A stretch of 64,000 nucleotides of DNA, taken from NCBI RefSeq assembly GCF_036206005.1, contig NZ_CP108143.1, positions 4,121,501 through 4,185,500 on the forward strand, in the 5' to 3' direction. The position numbers and the translations under genes are program-made. Of this stretch, positions 1 to 8,952 are shown in pieces. Numbering within the stretch: the first letter of the stretch is position 1; every line of letters starts with the position of its first letter. Origin of the DNA: Streptomyces sp. NBC_00178. GTDB lineage: Bacteria; Actinomycetota; Actinomycetes; Streptomycetales; Streptomycetaceae. The notes under the pieces were generated by a model. It was not told where the DNA came from. It did no database searches and was given only the letters and a program-made list of their open reading frames with translations.

Positions 1-1128
1 GGGCTCGACGTCCGCTCGGCCACGGTCGAGGGGCGCCCGGCCGCGGTGAACCGGGCGGGCTGGGAACTGACGCTGCGTCCGGCGGCCGAGGTCGCGGACC
101 GGCTGCGCGCGGGCCGGACGTTCCGCACGGTGGTGCGCTACGCCGGTCCGCCCCGCACCGTCACCGACGCGGACGGCTCGGAGGAGGGCTGGCTGCGGAC
201 CGCGTACGGTGCGGTGGCTCTCGGGGAACCGGCCGGCTCCATGACCTGGTTCCCCGGCAACCACCACCCGGGCGACAAGGCGTCGTACGACATCCGGGTC
301 ACCGTCCCCGAGGGGCGAAGCGCCGTCTCCAACGGTGAGTTGGCGTCACGCCGCACGGCGGGGGGCAGTACCACGTACCACTGGCGGGCCCGGGAGCCCA
401 TGGCGAGCTACCTCGCGACCGTCGCCGTCGGCCGGTTCACGGTGCGGCGGACCGTCACCGGCACCGGACTCGCGGTGGTCACGGCGGTCGATCCCGGCTC
501 CGCCGGGGCGAGCGCACGCGTGCTGGCCCGGATTCCCGAGATGGTCGCGTGGGGCGAGGAGAAGTTCGGGCCCTACCCCTTCTCGTCGGCCGGGGCGATC
601 GTGGGCCGGCCCGACGACGCCGGGTACGCGCTGGAGACGCAGAACCGGCCGTTCCTCCCCGGCCCGCCCGACCCGGTGCTGCTCGTCCACGAACTGGCGC
701 ACCAGTGGTTCGGGAACTCCGTCACACCCGCGAGCTGGCGCGACATGTGGCTCAACGAGGGCTTCGCGACCTACGCGGAGTGGCTGTGGAGCGAGGACCA
801 CTCCGGCCCCACCGTCCAGGAGAGTTTCGACGAGGCCTACGCCGACGAGGCGAACTGGGCCTTCCCGCCGTCGCGTCCGCCGGGCCCGGCCGACCTGTCC
901 GGGCCTCCGGTGTACGGACGCGGCGCGATGGTCGTCCACCGCATCCGCCGGGCGATGCACGACGACCCGGCGTTCTTCCGTCTCGTCAGGGGCTGGCTGG
1001 AGGAGTACCGGCACGGCAACGCCTCGACCGCCGACTTCACCGCGTACGCCGAGGAGGCGTCCGGCAGGGACCTGACGGAGATCTGGGACACCTGGCTCGA
1101 CGGCAGGAGCCGGCCCGCCCGAGGCTGA
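1..1128 (+). CDS. M1 family metallopeptidase (5' partial)
   Basis: The reading frame is open from base 1, so the true start lies upstream of the window; an internal GTG at 46 is not the start. The zinc site HELAH (window residues 230-234) is followed 18 residues later by the third ligand Glu in NEGFA (about 253), the HExxH-x18-E arrangement of gluzincin aminopeptidases (M1). A YALETQNR segment takes the place of the family GAMEN substrate motif. The ending around residue 375 suggests the catalytic domain without the long ERAP1-like C-terminal domain, which is usual for the short secreted Streptomyces M1 peptidases. It is convergent with the M4 protease gene. Family assignment is firm; secretion cannot be judged without the N-terminus. 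Confidence 0.9.
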   Translation, partial: GLDVRSATVEGRPAAVNRAGWELTLRPAAEVADRLRAGRTFRTVVRYAGPPRTVTDADGSEEGWLRTAYGAVALGEPAGSMTWFPGNHHPGDKASYDIRVTVPEGRSAVSNGELASRRTAGGSTTYHWRAREPMASYLATVAVGRFTVRRTVTGTGLAVVTAVDPGSAGASARVLARIPEMVAWGEEKFGPYPFSSAGAIVGRPDDAGYALETQNRPFLPGPPDPVLLVHELAHQWFGNSVTPASWRDMWLNEGFATYAEWLWSEDHSGPTVQESFDEAYADEANWAFPPSRPPGPADLSGPPVYGRGAMVVHRIRRAMHDDPAFFRLVRGWLEEYRHGNASTADFTAYAEEASGRDLTEIWDTWLDGRSRPARG

Positions 1129-1172
1129 CCGGCTCCCGTGCCGTGCGTGGGGGTGACCCGGCGTGCGTGGGA

Positions 1173-2750
1173 CTACTTGACGTTGACCCCGGTCCACGCG
1201 GCGTCGACGGCCGCGAGTTCGGTGCTGCCGGCCCCGAACAGGTCGGTGGCCGCCTTCTCGGTGGCGACGCGGGCTCCGGCGTAGTCGGTGCTCGACGTCA
1301 TGTAGACGGAGAGCGCCTTGTACCAGATCTGGTAGGCCTTCTGGCGGCCGATGCCGGTGACCTTCGAGCCGTCGGAGGTCGGGGAGTCGTAGTCGACGCC
1401 GCCGATGGTCTTCGCGCCGCTGCCCTCGGCCAGCAGGTAGAAGAAGTGGTTGGCGACACCCGAGGAGTAGTGCACGTCCAGGTCCCCGACGCCGGCGTCC
1501 CAGTAGTCCGCCGAGCCGCCGTCCTTGCTGGGCTTGTCCATGTAGCGCAGCGGGGTTCCGTCGCCGTTGATGTCGATCTTCTCGCCGATGAGGTAGTCCC
1601 CGGCGTCGGTGGTGTTGTCGGCGAAGAACTCGACGGAGGTGCCGAAGATGTCGCTGGTCGCCTCGTTGAGACCGCCCGACTCGCCCGCGTATTCGAGGTT
1701 GGCGGTGGCGGCGGTCAGGCCGTGGCTCATCTCGTGGCCCGCGACGTCGATGGCGGTGAGCGCGCTCTTGTCGTCGGCCCCGTCGCCGTAGGTCATGCAG
1801 AAGCAGCTGTCGTCCCAGAACGCGTTGACGTAGGCGTTGCCGAAGTGGACGCGGGAGTAGGCGGCCCGGCCGTCCCCGGCTATCCCGTCGCGGCCGAGCT
1901 CGGACTTGTAGAAGTCCCAGGTCTTGGCCGCGCCGTAGTGGGCGTCGACGGCGGCGGTCTGGCGGTCGTCGCCGGTGCCGTCGCCCCAGGTGTCGTCGGC
2001 GTCGGTGACGAGGGCGCCGGTGCCGGCCTGGCCCTGGTTGAGGTCGTAGGTCTTGTGGCCGCCGCGCTCACCGTCGGTCAGCTCGAAGCCCGAGGCGCCC
2101 TTGGTGGTCGAGAGGGCCACCTCACCGCTGTACTGGCTGTTGCCGGTGCCGGTCTCCACGGCCTCGAAGCTGTGCAGCTTCTTGCCGGTCGTGGCGTCCG
2201 TGATGATGTGGAGCCTGCTGGGTGTGCCGTCCTTCCGTACTCCCGTCCGCACGGACTCGAAGGCGAGGACCGGCTTGCCGCCGCGCGCCCAGACGACCTT
2301 GCGGGCGCTCGCCGCCGACTTCACCTCGGGCCGGGTCGACGGCACGGATATGCGCGCCGCGGCGGCCTTGTCCACGCCCTTGGACGTTCCGTCGGCGGCG
2401 GTGTGGGTGATCAGATCGCCGCCGAGGACCGGCAGCCCGGCGTAGGTGCGCTCGTAGCGGGTGTGCACGGTGCCGTGGGCGTCCTTGACGACATCACGGA
2501 CGATCAGCTTCTCCTGGCTGCCGAGTCCGAGGGCTGCCGCGGCGGCCGGTGCGTCGCTCTGTGCGGCGCGCAGGGCGGTGGAGCGCAGCGCCGCGGTGTT
2601 CACGCCGAGGGCGGTGGCGCCGGACGAAGAGGCCTTGCCGTCACCGGCGTTGGGACCGGCCGAGGCGGTACCGGTCTGCACGCCGACGACGACCATCGCG
2701 GCAACTGCGGCCAGGGCGGCGGCGCGACGGGTGTTCATGTGGGGGGTCAT
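1173..2750 (-). CDS. Secreted M4 (thermolysin-like) neutral metalloprotease
   Basis: A 525-residue preproprotein. The ATG at 2750 follows GGAGAAGG; a second ATG at 2738 is possible. Residues 1-31 form a signal peptide with two Arg and a long Ala/Val core ending TASA. Next comes an FTP/PepSY-like propeptide (about 50-200), then the catalytic domain. Zinc site HEMSH is at 339-343, with the third ligand and surroundings in GGLNEATSDIFG. The C-terminal catalytic His region (DLDVHYSSGVANHFFYLLA) is also present. An extracellular endopeptidase for protein scavenging is the expected role. No operon partner; the gene is convergent with the M1 peptidase. Confidence 0.95.
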   Translation of the reverse strand: MTPHMNTRRAAALAAVAAMVVVGVQTGTASAGPNAGDGKASSSGATALGVNTAALRSTALRAAQSDAPAAAAALGLGSQEKLIVRDVVKDAHGTVHTRYERTYAGLPVLGGDLITHTAADGTSKGVDKAAAARISVPSTRPEVKSAASARKVVWARGGKPVLAFESVRTGVRKDGTPSRLHIITDATTGKKLHSFEAVETGTGNSQYSGEVALSTTKGASGFELTDGERGGHKTYDLNQGQAGTGALVTDADDTWGDGTGDDRQTAAVDAHYGAAKTWDFYKSELGRDGIAGDGRAAYSRVHFGNAYVNAFWDDSCFCMTYGDGADDKSALTAIDVAGHEMSHGLTAATANLEYAGESGGLNEATSDIFGTSVEFFADNTTDAGDYLIGEKIDINGDGTPLRYMDKPSKDGGSADYWDAGVGDLDVHYSSGVANHFFYLLAEGSGAKTIGGVDYDSPTSDGSKVTGIGRQKAYQIWYKALSVYMTSSTDYAGARVATEKAATDLFGAGSTELAAVDAAWTGVNVK

Positions 2751-2898
2751 GCCTTCTCCGTTGCTCGTTCCTGTGGGGGTTACGAGCGGAGAGCGTGCCA
2801 CCGAATGAACGCAATTGACGGGACGCCGACAATTACCTCACAAGTTTTTGACCACTTCTTGTCCGACTGGAGTGCGCGTGTGTCCGCTATGTGACGCA

Positions 2899-2938
2899 CG
2901 GGAGCCCCCGTCCGAACGCGCTCGGACGGGGGCTCCCG
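2899..2938 (-). terminator. Strong hairpin terminator after the TerD gene
   Basis: A perfect 17-bp inverted repeat (arms 2899-2915 and 2922-2938) with a 6-base loop lies just past the stop codon of the TerD-family gene. There is no T-run, as is common in Streptomyces. Confidence 0.8.
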
Positions 2939-2956
2939 GTGGGCGGATTCCGTGCG

Positions 2957-3532
2957 TCAGAGGTTGACGCCGAAGTCCTGGGCGATGCCGCGCAGGCCCG
3001 AGGCGTAGCCCTGGCCGACCGCGCGGAACTTCCACTCGGCGCCGTTGCGGTAGAGCTCGCCGAAGACCATGGCGGTCTCCGTGGCGGCGTCCTCGCTCAG
3101 GTCGTAGCGGGCGATCTCGGTGCCGCCGGCCTGGTTGATGATGCGGATGAAGGCGTTCCGCACCTGGCCGAAGTTCTGGCTGCGGGCCTCGGCGTCGTAG
3201 ATGGAGACGGGGAACACGATCTTGTCGATGTCCGCCGGGAGGCCCGCGAGGTTGACGTTGATCTGCTCGTCGTCGCCCTCGCCCTGGCCCGTGATGTTGT
3301 CACCGGTGTGGACGATGGTCTGGTCCGGCGTCGCCTTGTTGTTGAAGAAGACGAAGTGGCCGTCGGAGTAGACCTTGCCGGCGTTGTTGACCGCGATCGC
3401 CGAGGCGTCGAGGTCGAAGTCGGTGCCGGTGGTGGTGCGGACGTCCCAGCCGAGGCCGACCGTGACGGCGGTCAGGCCCGGGGCCTCCTTGGTGAGCGAG
3501 ACGTTGCCGCCCTTGGACAGGCTTACAGCCAT
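2957..3532 (-). CDS. TerD family protein (tellurium resistance / stress)
   Basis: A 191-residue protein beginning [18 protein letters not shown], the canonical TerD/TerE N-terminus. The ATG at 3532 has an AAAGGGA ribosome-binding site, so longer upstream frames are rejected. The conserved acidic segments DFDLDASA and [15 protein letters not shown] supply the Ca2+-binding residues of the TerD fold. TerD proteins are cytoplasmic calcium-binding proteins linked to tellurite and general stress tolerance and, in Streptomyces, to development; the biochemical role is unsettled. It stands alone here rather than in a ter cluster. Confidence 0.93.
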   Translation of the reverse strand: MAVSLSKGGNVSLTKEAPGLTAVTVGLGWDVRTTTGTDFDLDASAIAVNNAGKVYSDGHFVFFNNKATPDQTIVHTGDNITGQGEGDDEQINVNLAGLPADIDKIVFPVSIYDAEARSQNFGQVRNAFIRIINQAGGTEIARYDLSEDAATETAMVFGELYRNGAEWKFRAVGQGYASGLRGIAQDFGVNL

Positions 3533-3705
3533 GGGAAGTCCCTTTCCTCGTCGTGTGCGGGCTTTCGTGCCATCACGAAAGCTACCGTCACCCGTCCTAA
3601 CGCAGACAAGAGACCACGAGGTTCCTGCTCGCTTTACTTTCTTTGCCGAACTTCTGGCCGAACGCTCGCAAAACAAGGTGACGGACGGGCCGCGGGCCGG
3701 GGAAC

Positions 3706-4140
3706 ATGGGTGTCATGTCCGGGCCCTATGTCATCCGCGGTTCGGTCTCCCTCCCGGAGGCCGAGCTCATGTGGCGTTTCTCGCGGTCCTCCGGGCCCGG
3801 CGGGCAGCACGTCAACACCAGTGACTCCCAGGTGGAGCTCCGGTTCGACCTCGCCGCGACCGAGTCGCTGCCCGAGGTCTGGAAGGCGCGCGCGCTCGAA
3901 CGTCTCGCGGGCAGGCTGGTGGGCGGGGTGGTGTCCGTACGGGCCTCGGAGCACCGCTCGCAGTGGCGCAACCGGGAGACGGCCGCCGTGCGGATGGCGG
4001 CTCTGCTGGCGGAGGCCACCGCGCCGCCGCCCAAGCCGCGCCTCAAGAAGAAGATCCCGCGCGGGATCAACGAGCGGCGCCTGCGGGAGAAGAAGCAGCG
4101 CGGCGACACGAAGCGCGGACGCTCGGGCCGCGACTGGTAG
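3706..4140 (+). CDS. arfB: ArfB/YaeJ-like peptidyl-tRNA hydrolase (ribosome rescue)
   Basis: A 144-residue protein with the class I release-factor domain only. The catalytic GGQ is in [18 protein letters not shown] (about residues 25-42). The tail is strongly basic ([12 protein letters not shown] ... [16 protein letters not shown]), the part that in E. coli ArfB enters the empty mRNA channel. There is no codon-recognition domain, so this is a rescue factor and not RF1/RF2. The start could be 3706 or the ATG at 3715. It would free ribosomes stalled on non-stop mRNA. It is transcribed alone. Confidence 0.9.
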   Translation: MGVMSGPYVIRGSVSLPEAELMWRFSRSSGPGGQHVNTSDSQVELRFDLAATESLPEVWKARALERLAGRLVGGVVSVRASEHRSQWRNRETAAVRMAALLAEATAPPPKPRLKKKIPRGINERRLREKKQRGDTKRGRSGRDW

Positions 4141-4182
4141 GCGCCGGGCCGTGCGCCCGGACCGGCCGGGGAGGCCGGGCGG

Positions 4183-4755
4183 TCAGCCCAGCTTGCGGTA
4201 ACGGCCCTTGAAGTAGGCGAGGGGCTCGGCGTCCGCGTTCGGCAGGGACGCCGTGAGCACCCGGCCGATCACCAGCGTGTGGTCGCCGGCGACCACGCTC
4301 TGCTCGGTGCGGCACTCCAGGGTGGCGAGCGCTCCGGAGACCAGGGGCGCGCCCGTGATCCCGCCCCGTATGAAGGGCAGGTCCGCGAACAGCAGCCGGT
4401 CGCTGATCCTGCCCTTCATGGCGAACCGGCCCGCGATCTGCCGCTGGCTCTCCGCCAGTACCGACACCGACCACAGGGGCTGCTCGGCCAGCAGGTCGTC
4501 CATCCGCGAGTCGTTGCGCAGGCTCACCATCACCAGCGGCGGGTCCAGGGAGACCGAGACGAACGAGGTCGCCGTCATGCCGACGTCCTCGCCGCGGCCG
4601 TGCTCGTCGAGCGGCGGTTCCTGGGCGGTGACGAGCACCACCCCGGCGGCCAGGCGGGAGAGGGCGGCGCGGAATTCGTCGTTGCTCACCCCCTCAGGAT
4701 GGGGGACGGCCTCGGGACGTGGGGTGGGGGGAGTCTTCTGCAGCACACCGGGCAC
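4183..4755 (-). CDS. Flavin reductase-like FMN-binding protein
   Basis: A protein of up to 190 residues with the flavin reductase (HpaC/ActVB-like) split-barrel domain. Recognisable segments are AAGVVLVTA, GMTATSFVSVSLDPPLVMVSL and the terminal PLAYFKGRYRKL. Such proteins reduce FMN with NAD(P)H for a two-component monooxygenase or act as free flavin reductases. No monooxygenase gene is adjacent, so the partner is unknown. The GTG at 4755 has a weak ribosome-binding site; a GTG beginning VSNDEFRAAL is an alternative giving about 167 residues, closer to the family core. Confidence 0.85.
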   Translation of the reverse strand: MPGVLQKTPPTPRPEAVPHPEGVSNDEFRAALSRLAAGVVLVTAQEPPLDEHGRGEDVGMTATSFVSVSLDPPLVMVSLRNDSRMDDLLAEQPLWSVSVLAESQRQIAGRFAMKGRISDRLLFADLPFIRGGITGAPLVSGALATLECRTEQSVVAGDHTLVIGRVLTASLPNADAEPLAYFKGRYRKLG

Positions 4756-4893
4756 GCTAACGCCACGGGAAGGGCTCCCGCATCGGGCCAGGGGACCAGC
4801 CGGGTCCTAGGACCGGGGACCGTCCGCCCGGATGCGCGTTCCGCGAGCGTCGGGGGTGCCGGAGGGCGTGGGCGGGATGCCTTTACCATGTGT

Positions 4894-4909
4894 TGTGACT
4901 TGAGTCACA
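4894..4909. promoter_or_regulatory. Crp-like palindrome upstream of cdgB
   Basis: TGTGACTTGAGTCACA is a perfect 6-4-6 palindrome. It matches both the enterobacterial Crp consensus TGTGA-N6-TCACA and the S. coelicolor Crp motif GTG-N6-GNCAC as I recall it. It lies about 130 bases upstream of the cdgB start. Confidence 0.65.
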
Positions 4910-4923
4910 GAGAGCAATATTTG

Positions 4924-4938
4924 TTGACCCTGTGTACC
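4924..4938. promoter_or_regulatory. BldD box upstream of cdgB
   Basis: TTGACCCTGTGTACC fits the published 15-base BldD box nTnACnCWGnGTnAn at every fixed position but one (the last A is C). cdgB is a known BldD target in S. coelicolor, which supports the call. It lies 99 bases before the cdgB ATG. Confidence 0.7.
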
Positions 4939-5036
4939 GAGTGCGCAGCTCACTGTGATTCAGTGGCGGTGACACTGCGATAAGTACGTCGATATGACAC
5001 CTGGAGTTGCTGTCGAGGTCTCAGGGAGTGCGAGCA

Positions 5037-6674
5037 ATGGAGGCCGAGTCGGAGCCGTACGTCCGTCTTGCGACCATGCGGCAGCTGCACCAGGCGGTCG
5101 CTGATCTCAACACGGCGCGGAGCCTGGCGGACACGCTGCAGAGCGTGGCCGACGGCATCGTCGCCGGGCTCGGCTACGAACTGGGCTGCGTGAACCTCGT
5201 CCGCCCCGACGGCGATCTCGTGGTCGCCGCGTTCGCCGGCAACACCGCCGCCGAGGCCCTGATCACCGGCCGCGTCGGCTCCCGCGCGTCGTGGGAGCGC
5301 AGGCTGTCGATGGGTGAGGCCTGGGACGACCTCCGTTTCATACCCCACACCGAGGGCTGGGTGCTCCTCGACGACGACGTGCCGCAATGGCACACCGAGG
5401 GGCCGGAGCCCCGCTTCGAGGACGAGTGGCACCCCCTCGACCGCCTCTACGCTCCCATGTACGCCTCCGGCGGAGGTCTGGACCTCCTGGGGGTCATATC
5501 CGTCGACGGGCCGCGCAACGGCCGCCGCCCGGGAGCCTGGGGCCGGGAAGCCCTCCAGATGTACGCCTCCCAGGCCGCCATCGCGATCGGCAACGCCCGC
5601 CTCCGGGCGAACATGCAGCGCGCCCTCGTCCGGCTGGAGCGCGAGCAGCAGGCGCTGCGGGCCAGTGAGGAATCCTTCCGCCAGGCCTTCGAGTACGCGC
5701 CCAGCGGCATGGCGATCGCCGAGATGGGCGGTGACCAGCACGGCAGGCTGCTGCGCACCAACGACGCGCTCTGCCGCCTCCTGGGCCGCCCGGCGTCCGT
5801 CCTGCGCCGCTACTCCTTCGCCGACCTCGTCCATCCCGAGGACATCGGCACCCTGCTCCGCACGTCCGCCGAGGGCGGGCGGGCCGAACTGCGTCTGGGC
5901 CGCAGGGACGGCACGTACCTCTGGGTCTCGCTGCGCAACTCGGTCGTCGCCGACACCACCGACGGGCCCCGCTTCCTGCTGACGCACGTCGAGGACATCG
6001 AGGAGCGCAAGCGCAACGAGCTGCACCTCGCGCACCGGGCCTCGCACGACGCGCTGACCGGTCTGCCCAACAGCGCGGAGCTGCGCTCACGGCTCGCCGC
6101 GCGGCTGTGTGAGAGGCCTCACTCCTCGGCCACCTCCAGTGCGGTCGAGGCCCTCGACGCGGCGTACGGCGGCGGCTCCCCGGTGCACGGGTACGAGCCC
6201 GAGACGATGGCGGGTGTCGGCCCCTACGACCACCACGTGCACGCCGTGGCACCCGACGCGGAGCGCGACGACGGGACCAAGGGGCTCGCGGTGCTCTTCT
6301 GCGACCTCGACGGATTCAAGTCCATCAACGACCGCTTCGGGCACCACGCGGGTGACGCGGTTCTCATCGAGGTCGCCCGGCGCCTCACGACCTGCGTGCG
6401 GGACGGCGACACCGTCGCGCGGCTCGGGGGTGACGAATTCGTCGTCCTCGCGGACGGTCTCGGGGCCGCGGATGCCGCGGACCTGGCCGTACGCTTGCGT
6501 AACGCCATCATTCCGCCCATCCGGGTGGACGGCCGGGCCGTCAGGGTCGGGGCGAGTTTCGGGATCGGCTGGGCCGAGTGCGGCATGACCGGGGAAGAGG
6601 TCCTGCACTCCGCGGACCAGCGGATGTACATGGAGAAGCGGTCCCGTTCGAAGGTTCACCGCAGGGCCGGCTGA
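5037..6674 (+). CDS. cdgB: Diguanylate cyclase CdgB (GAF-PAS-GGDEF)
   Basis: A 545-residue cytoplasmic c-di-GMP synthase. The ATG at 5037 is preceded by AGGGAG at 8 bases, better than an in-frame TTG at 5007. Domains: GAF (about 20-190), PAS/PAC (about 205-325, with FVHPEDI-type DLVHPEDIGTLL), GGDEF (about 335-540). The GGDEF active site is intact at 464-468, and an RDGD inhibitory I-site sits five residues before it, so product inhibition is expected. About 60 residues, rich in His/Asp and Gly, are inserted between the GLPN helix and the first strand LAVLFCDLDGFK. c-di-GMP controls BldD dimerisation and the vegetative-to-sporulation switch in Streptomyces. Order and domain layout match CdgB (SCO4281). 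Confidence 0.92.
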   Translation: MEAESEPYVRLATMRQLHQAVADLNTARSLADTLQSVADGIVAGLGYELGCVNLVRPDGDLVVAAFAGNTAAEALITGRVGSRASWERRLSMGEAWDDLRFIPHTEGWVLLDDDVPQWHTEGPEPRFEDEWHPLDRLYAPMYASGGGLDLLGVISVDGPRNGRRPGAWGREALQMYASQAAIAIGNARLRANMQRALVRLEREQQALRASEESFRQAFEYAPSGMAIAEMGGDQHGRLLRTNDALCRLLGRPASVLRRYSFADLVHPEDIGTLLRTSAEGGRAELRLGRRDGTYLWVSLRNSVVADTTDGPRFLLTHVEDIEERKRNELHLAHRASHDALTGLPNSAELRSRLAARLCERPHSSATSSAVEALDAAYGGGSPVHGYEPETMAGVGPYDHHVHAVAPDAERDDGTKGLAVLFCDLDGFKSINDRFGHHAGDAVLIEVARRLTTCVRDGDTVARLGGDEFVVLADGLGAADAADLAVRLRNAIIPPIRVDGRAVRVGASFGIGWAECGMTGEEVLHSADQRMYMEKRSRSKVHRRAG

Positions 6675-6807
6675 CGTTCACGCCCTTGCGGTGCCCGTAC
6701 CCCGTCCGGTTTTCCCGTGCGGCCGACGGCAATTCGACGTGTGCTCCGTTCGGGGTAGGCTCGGCCGGTCGGCGACGGCTGGCGACATGGTGAGGAGTGA
6801 CCCAGGG

Positions 6808-7827
6808 ATGACGGCCGGAAACAACGGCGCGAGCAAGCCCGAGGACGACGATCCGTTCGGCTATCTGTACGCGGACGGGCAGGCGGCGGGCGCACAGCCG
6901 CCCGGGCAGGGCGGCTACGGCTACCCGGGTCCTGCCGCACAGCCCGGCAGGCCGAGAACGTCGTACAACCAGGTGCGGGCGGTGGGCGAGCGCCAGTACG
7001 GGCAGGTCCCGCCGCAGCAGGCGTACGGCCAGCAGCCCCAGCAGTACGGCCAGCCGAACCAGCAGTACGGCGGTCAGCCGAACCAGCAGTACAGCCAGCC
7101 CAGCGCGCAGTACGCGGCGCCGGAGACCTACCCGGGTGGCGCGGTCACCGCGCAGCACGGGTCGGTACCGCACGGCGGCGGAAGGAGCGGCGGCCCCGGA
7201 CGTGGCGGTCCCAACACGAAGGCGCTGCTGATCGCGGCCGTCGCCGTGGTCGCGGTCGTGCTCATCGGCATCGGCGCGGCGCTGATGACGGGCGACGACA
7301 GCGACAAGAAGAAGGACCAGGCGGGCACGTCGACGGGTGCGGCCGGCGAGGTGTCGGAGTCCCCGAAGCCGGAGAAGTCCGACAAGCCGTCCAAGGAGCC
7401 CGTCGAGCTGCCCAAGCAGGACGCGGCGACGCTGACGCTGGGCGGCACGGCCTCGCTGGACAACTCCGTCAAGGGTGCCAAGGGTGCCAACGGCCAGTAC
7501 ATCAGCCTCAACGAGGTCGGCCGGTCGGCGACCTGGACGGTGGACGTGCCCGACAAGGGCGCGTACACGCTGTTCGTGACCTACGGCGTGCCCGGCAGGG
7601 ACGCGAAGACCTCCCTGACGGTCAACGACGAGGCGCCCCGGTCCATCAACATGAAGAACTTCGCGAACGCGGCGGAGGGCGACCTGGAGAAGGGCTGGAC
7701 GACGACGTTCGCCTACGTCCAGCTGAAGAAGGGGTCGAACACCCTGATGCTCTCGTGCAACGAGGGTGACTCCTGCGACGCCAACCTCGACCAGCTGTCG
7801 CTGAAGTCGGGCCACGTCGAGAGCTGA
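6808..7827 (+). CDS. Membrane-anchored carbohydrate-binding (CBM6/35-like) protein
   Basis: A 339-residue protein. The ATG at 6808 is used because AGGAG lies 10 bases upstream. Residues about 5-130 are a cytoplasmic low-complexity region with repeated QQYGQP/NQQYGG units. A single membrane span lies at about 139-160 (ALLIAAVAVVAVVLIGIG), followed by a Lys/Pro/Ser linker. The exported C-terminal domain (about 210-339) has the beta-jellyroll features of CBM6/35 modules (TWTVDVPDKGAYTLFVTY; TLMLSC ... DANLDQLSL). It probably binds a wall or extracellular polysaccharide. It follows cdgB by 133 bases with no clear terminator, so it could share its transcript. Confidence 0.75.
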   Translation: MTAGNNGASKPEDDDPFGYLYADGQAAGAQPPGQGGYGYPGPAAQPGRPRTSYNQVRAVGERQYGQVPPQQAYGQQPQQYGQPNQQYGGQPNQQYSQPSAQYAAPETYPGGAVTAQHGSVPHGGGRSGGPGRGGPNTKALLIAAVAVVAVVLIGIGAALMTGDDSDKKKDQAGTSTGAAGEVSESPKPEKSDKPSKEPVELPKQDAATLTLGGTASLDNSVKGAKGANGQYISLNEVGRSATWTVDVPDKGAYTLFVTYGVPGRDAKTSLTVNDEAPRSINMKNFANAAEGDLEKGWTTTFAYVQLKKGSNTLMLSCNEGDSCDANLDQLSLKSGHVES

Positions 7828-7866
7828 CCGCGCACGAGCTCGTCAGTCACCGCGGAGCTGTTCCAC

Positions 7867-7899
7867 CGTCCCGGTCGTCGCACGGCGATGACCGGGACG
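7867..7899. terminator. Bidirectional terminator
   Basis: A 10-bp inverted repeat (7867-7876 / 7890-7899) is extended inward by a G.T pair and TCGC/GCGA. It lies between convergent genes ending at 7827 and 7943. Confidence 0.7.
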
Positions 7900-7942
7900 T
7901 GGTGCTTTCCGGACCGCGTCCCCCGGGCTCCCGCCCGGCGCG

Positions 7943-8875
7943 TCAGGCGGCCGGGGCGTGCGGTTCGACGGCGACCCGGGTCAGCAGGTCCTCGTAGGCG
8001 GCGCGGTCGAACTCGCCTGCCGCCGGGGCCATGACCGTCGCGGTCGACAGGGCCACCGCCCGGCCCAGCCGCTCCCGCCAGCCCAGCCCTTCCGCGAGGG
8101 CGGACAGCAGACCGGCCACGGCGGAGTCGCCCGCACCCGTGGGGTTGCCCCGCACCGCTGACGGCGGTGCCGCGCGCCAGATGCCGTCCGGGGTCACGGC
8201 GAGGAGGCCGTCCGGACCGAGCGAGGCGACGACGCTGCGCGCCCCGCGGCGGCGGGCGTCGCGGGTGGCGCGCAGGGGCTCGCGGGCCCCGGTGAGCCGC
8301 GCCAGTTCGTCCGCGTTGGGCTTGACGAGGTCGGGACGGGCGGCGATGCCGCGCCGCAGGGGCTCCCCGTCGGTGTCCAGGAGCACGGGTACGCCCGCGG
8401 CGCGGGCGAGCCGTATCAGCTCCGCGTACGCGCCGACGTGGATACCGGGCGGGAGGCTGCCGCAGAGGGCGACGGCGTCGGCGCCGGTCAGCAGATCGCG
8501 GTAGGTGCCCAGGAGGACGGCCCACTCGTCGGAGCCGATGTGCGGCCCCGGCTCGTTGAGCTGGGTGGTTTCCCCGGTGGTGCGGTCGACGACGGCGAGT
8601 GTGCGGCGGGTGTTCCCGGCGACGGTCACGAGCGCGTCGGTGGGGCGGTTCGGGAGGGCGCCGAGGAGTTCGCGCAGCACGGTCCCGTTGGAGCCTCCGG
8701 CGAAGCCGGTGACCACGGCGTCGTGGCCGAGTGAGGAGAGCACCCGGGCGACGTTGACGCCCTTGCCGCCGGGCCGCTCGGTCACCTCGCCGACGCGGTG
8801 GGTGGTGTGCGGGACGAGGGCGGGGACGGCGTACGTCAGGTCGAGTGCCGTGTTCAGCGTGACGGTCAGTATCAC
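7943..8875 (-). CDS. PfkB-family hexose kinase (1-phosphofructokinase/LacC type)
   Basis: A 310-residue ribokinase-fold sugar kinase. The N-terminus MILTVTLNTALDLTY and GGKGVNVARVLSSLG are typical of 1-phosphofructokinase/tagatose-6-phosphate kinase. The C-terminal PfkB signature GNPTGAGDSAVAGLL carries the catalytic Asp. The start is GTG. It lies downstream of nagK-nagA on the same strand but behind a hairpin, so co-transcription is uncertain. Its position suggests a phosphosugar substrate linked to aminosugar or hexose catabolism; the exact substrate cannot be read from sequence. Confidence 0.85.
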   Translation of the reverse strand: MILTVTLNTALDLTYAVPALVPHTTHRVGEVTERPGGKGVNVARVLSSLGHDAVVTGFAGGSNGTVLRELLGALPNRPTDALVTVAGNTRRTLAVVDRTTGETTQLNEPGPHIGSDEWAVLLGTYRDLLTGADAVALCGSLPPGIHVGAYAELIRLARAAGVPVLLDTDGEPLRRGIAARPDLVKPNADELARLTGAREPLRATRDARRRGARSVVASLGPDGLLAVTPDGIWRAAPPSAVRGNPTGAGDSAVAGLLSALAEGLGWRERLGRAVALSTATVMAPAAGEFDRAAYEDLLTRVAVEPHAPAA

Positions 8876-8952
8876 CCGTACCGGCCCCCGCTTCCTTGGT
8901 CGTCCGTGCCCGTGCGCCGTCCCCCCGCGGCGCTGTCCTCGGTGATCATGCC

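Noticed and set aside
4951..4977. CACTG/CAGTG repeats as a further regulator site at the cdgB promoter
   Set aside because: Two overlapping 5-base dyads (CACTG-N5-CAGTG, CAGTG-N7-CACTG) match no consensus I know and are short enough to be chance.
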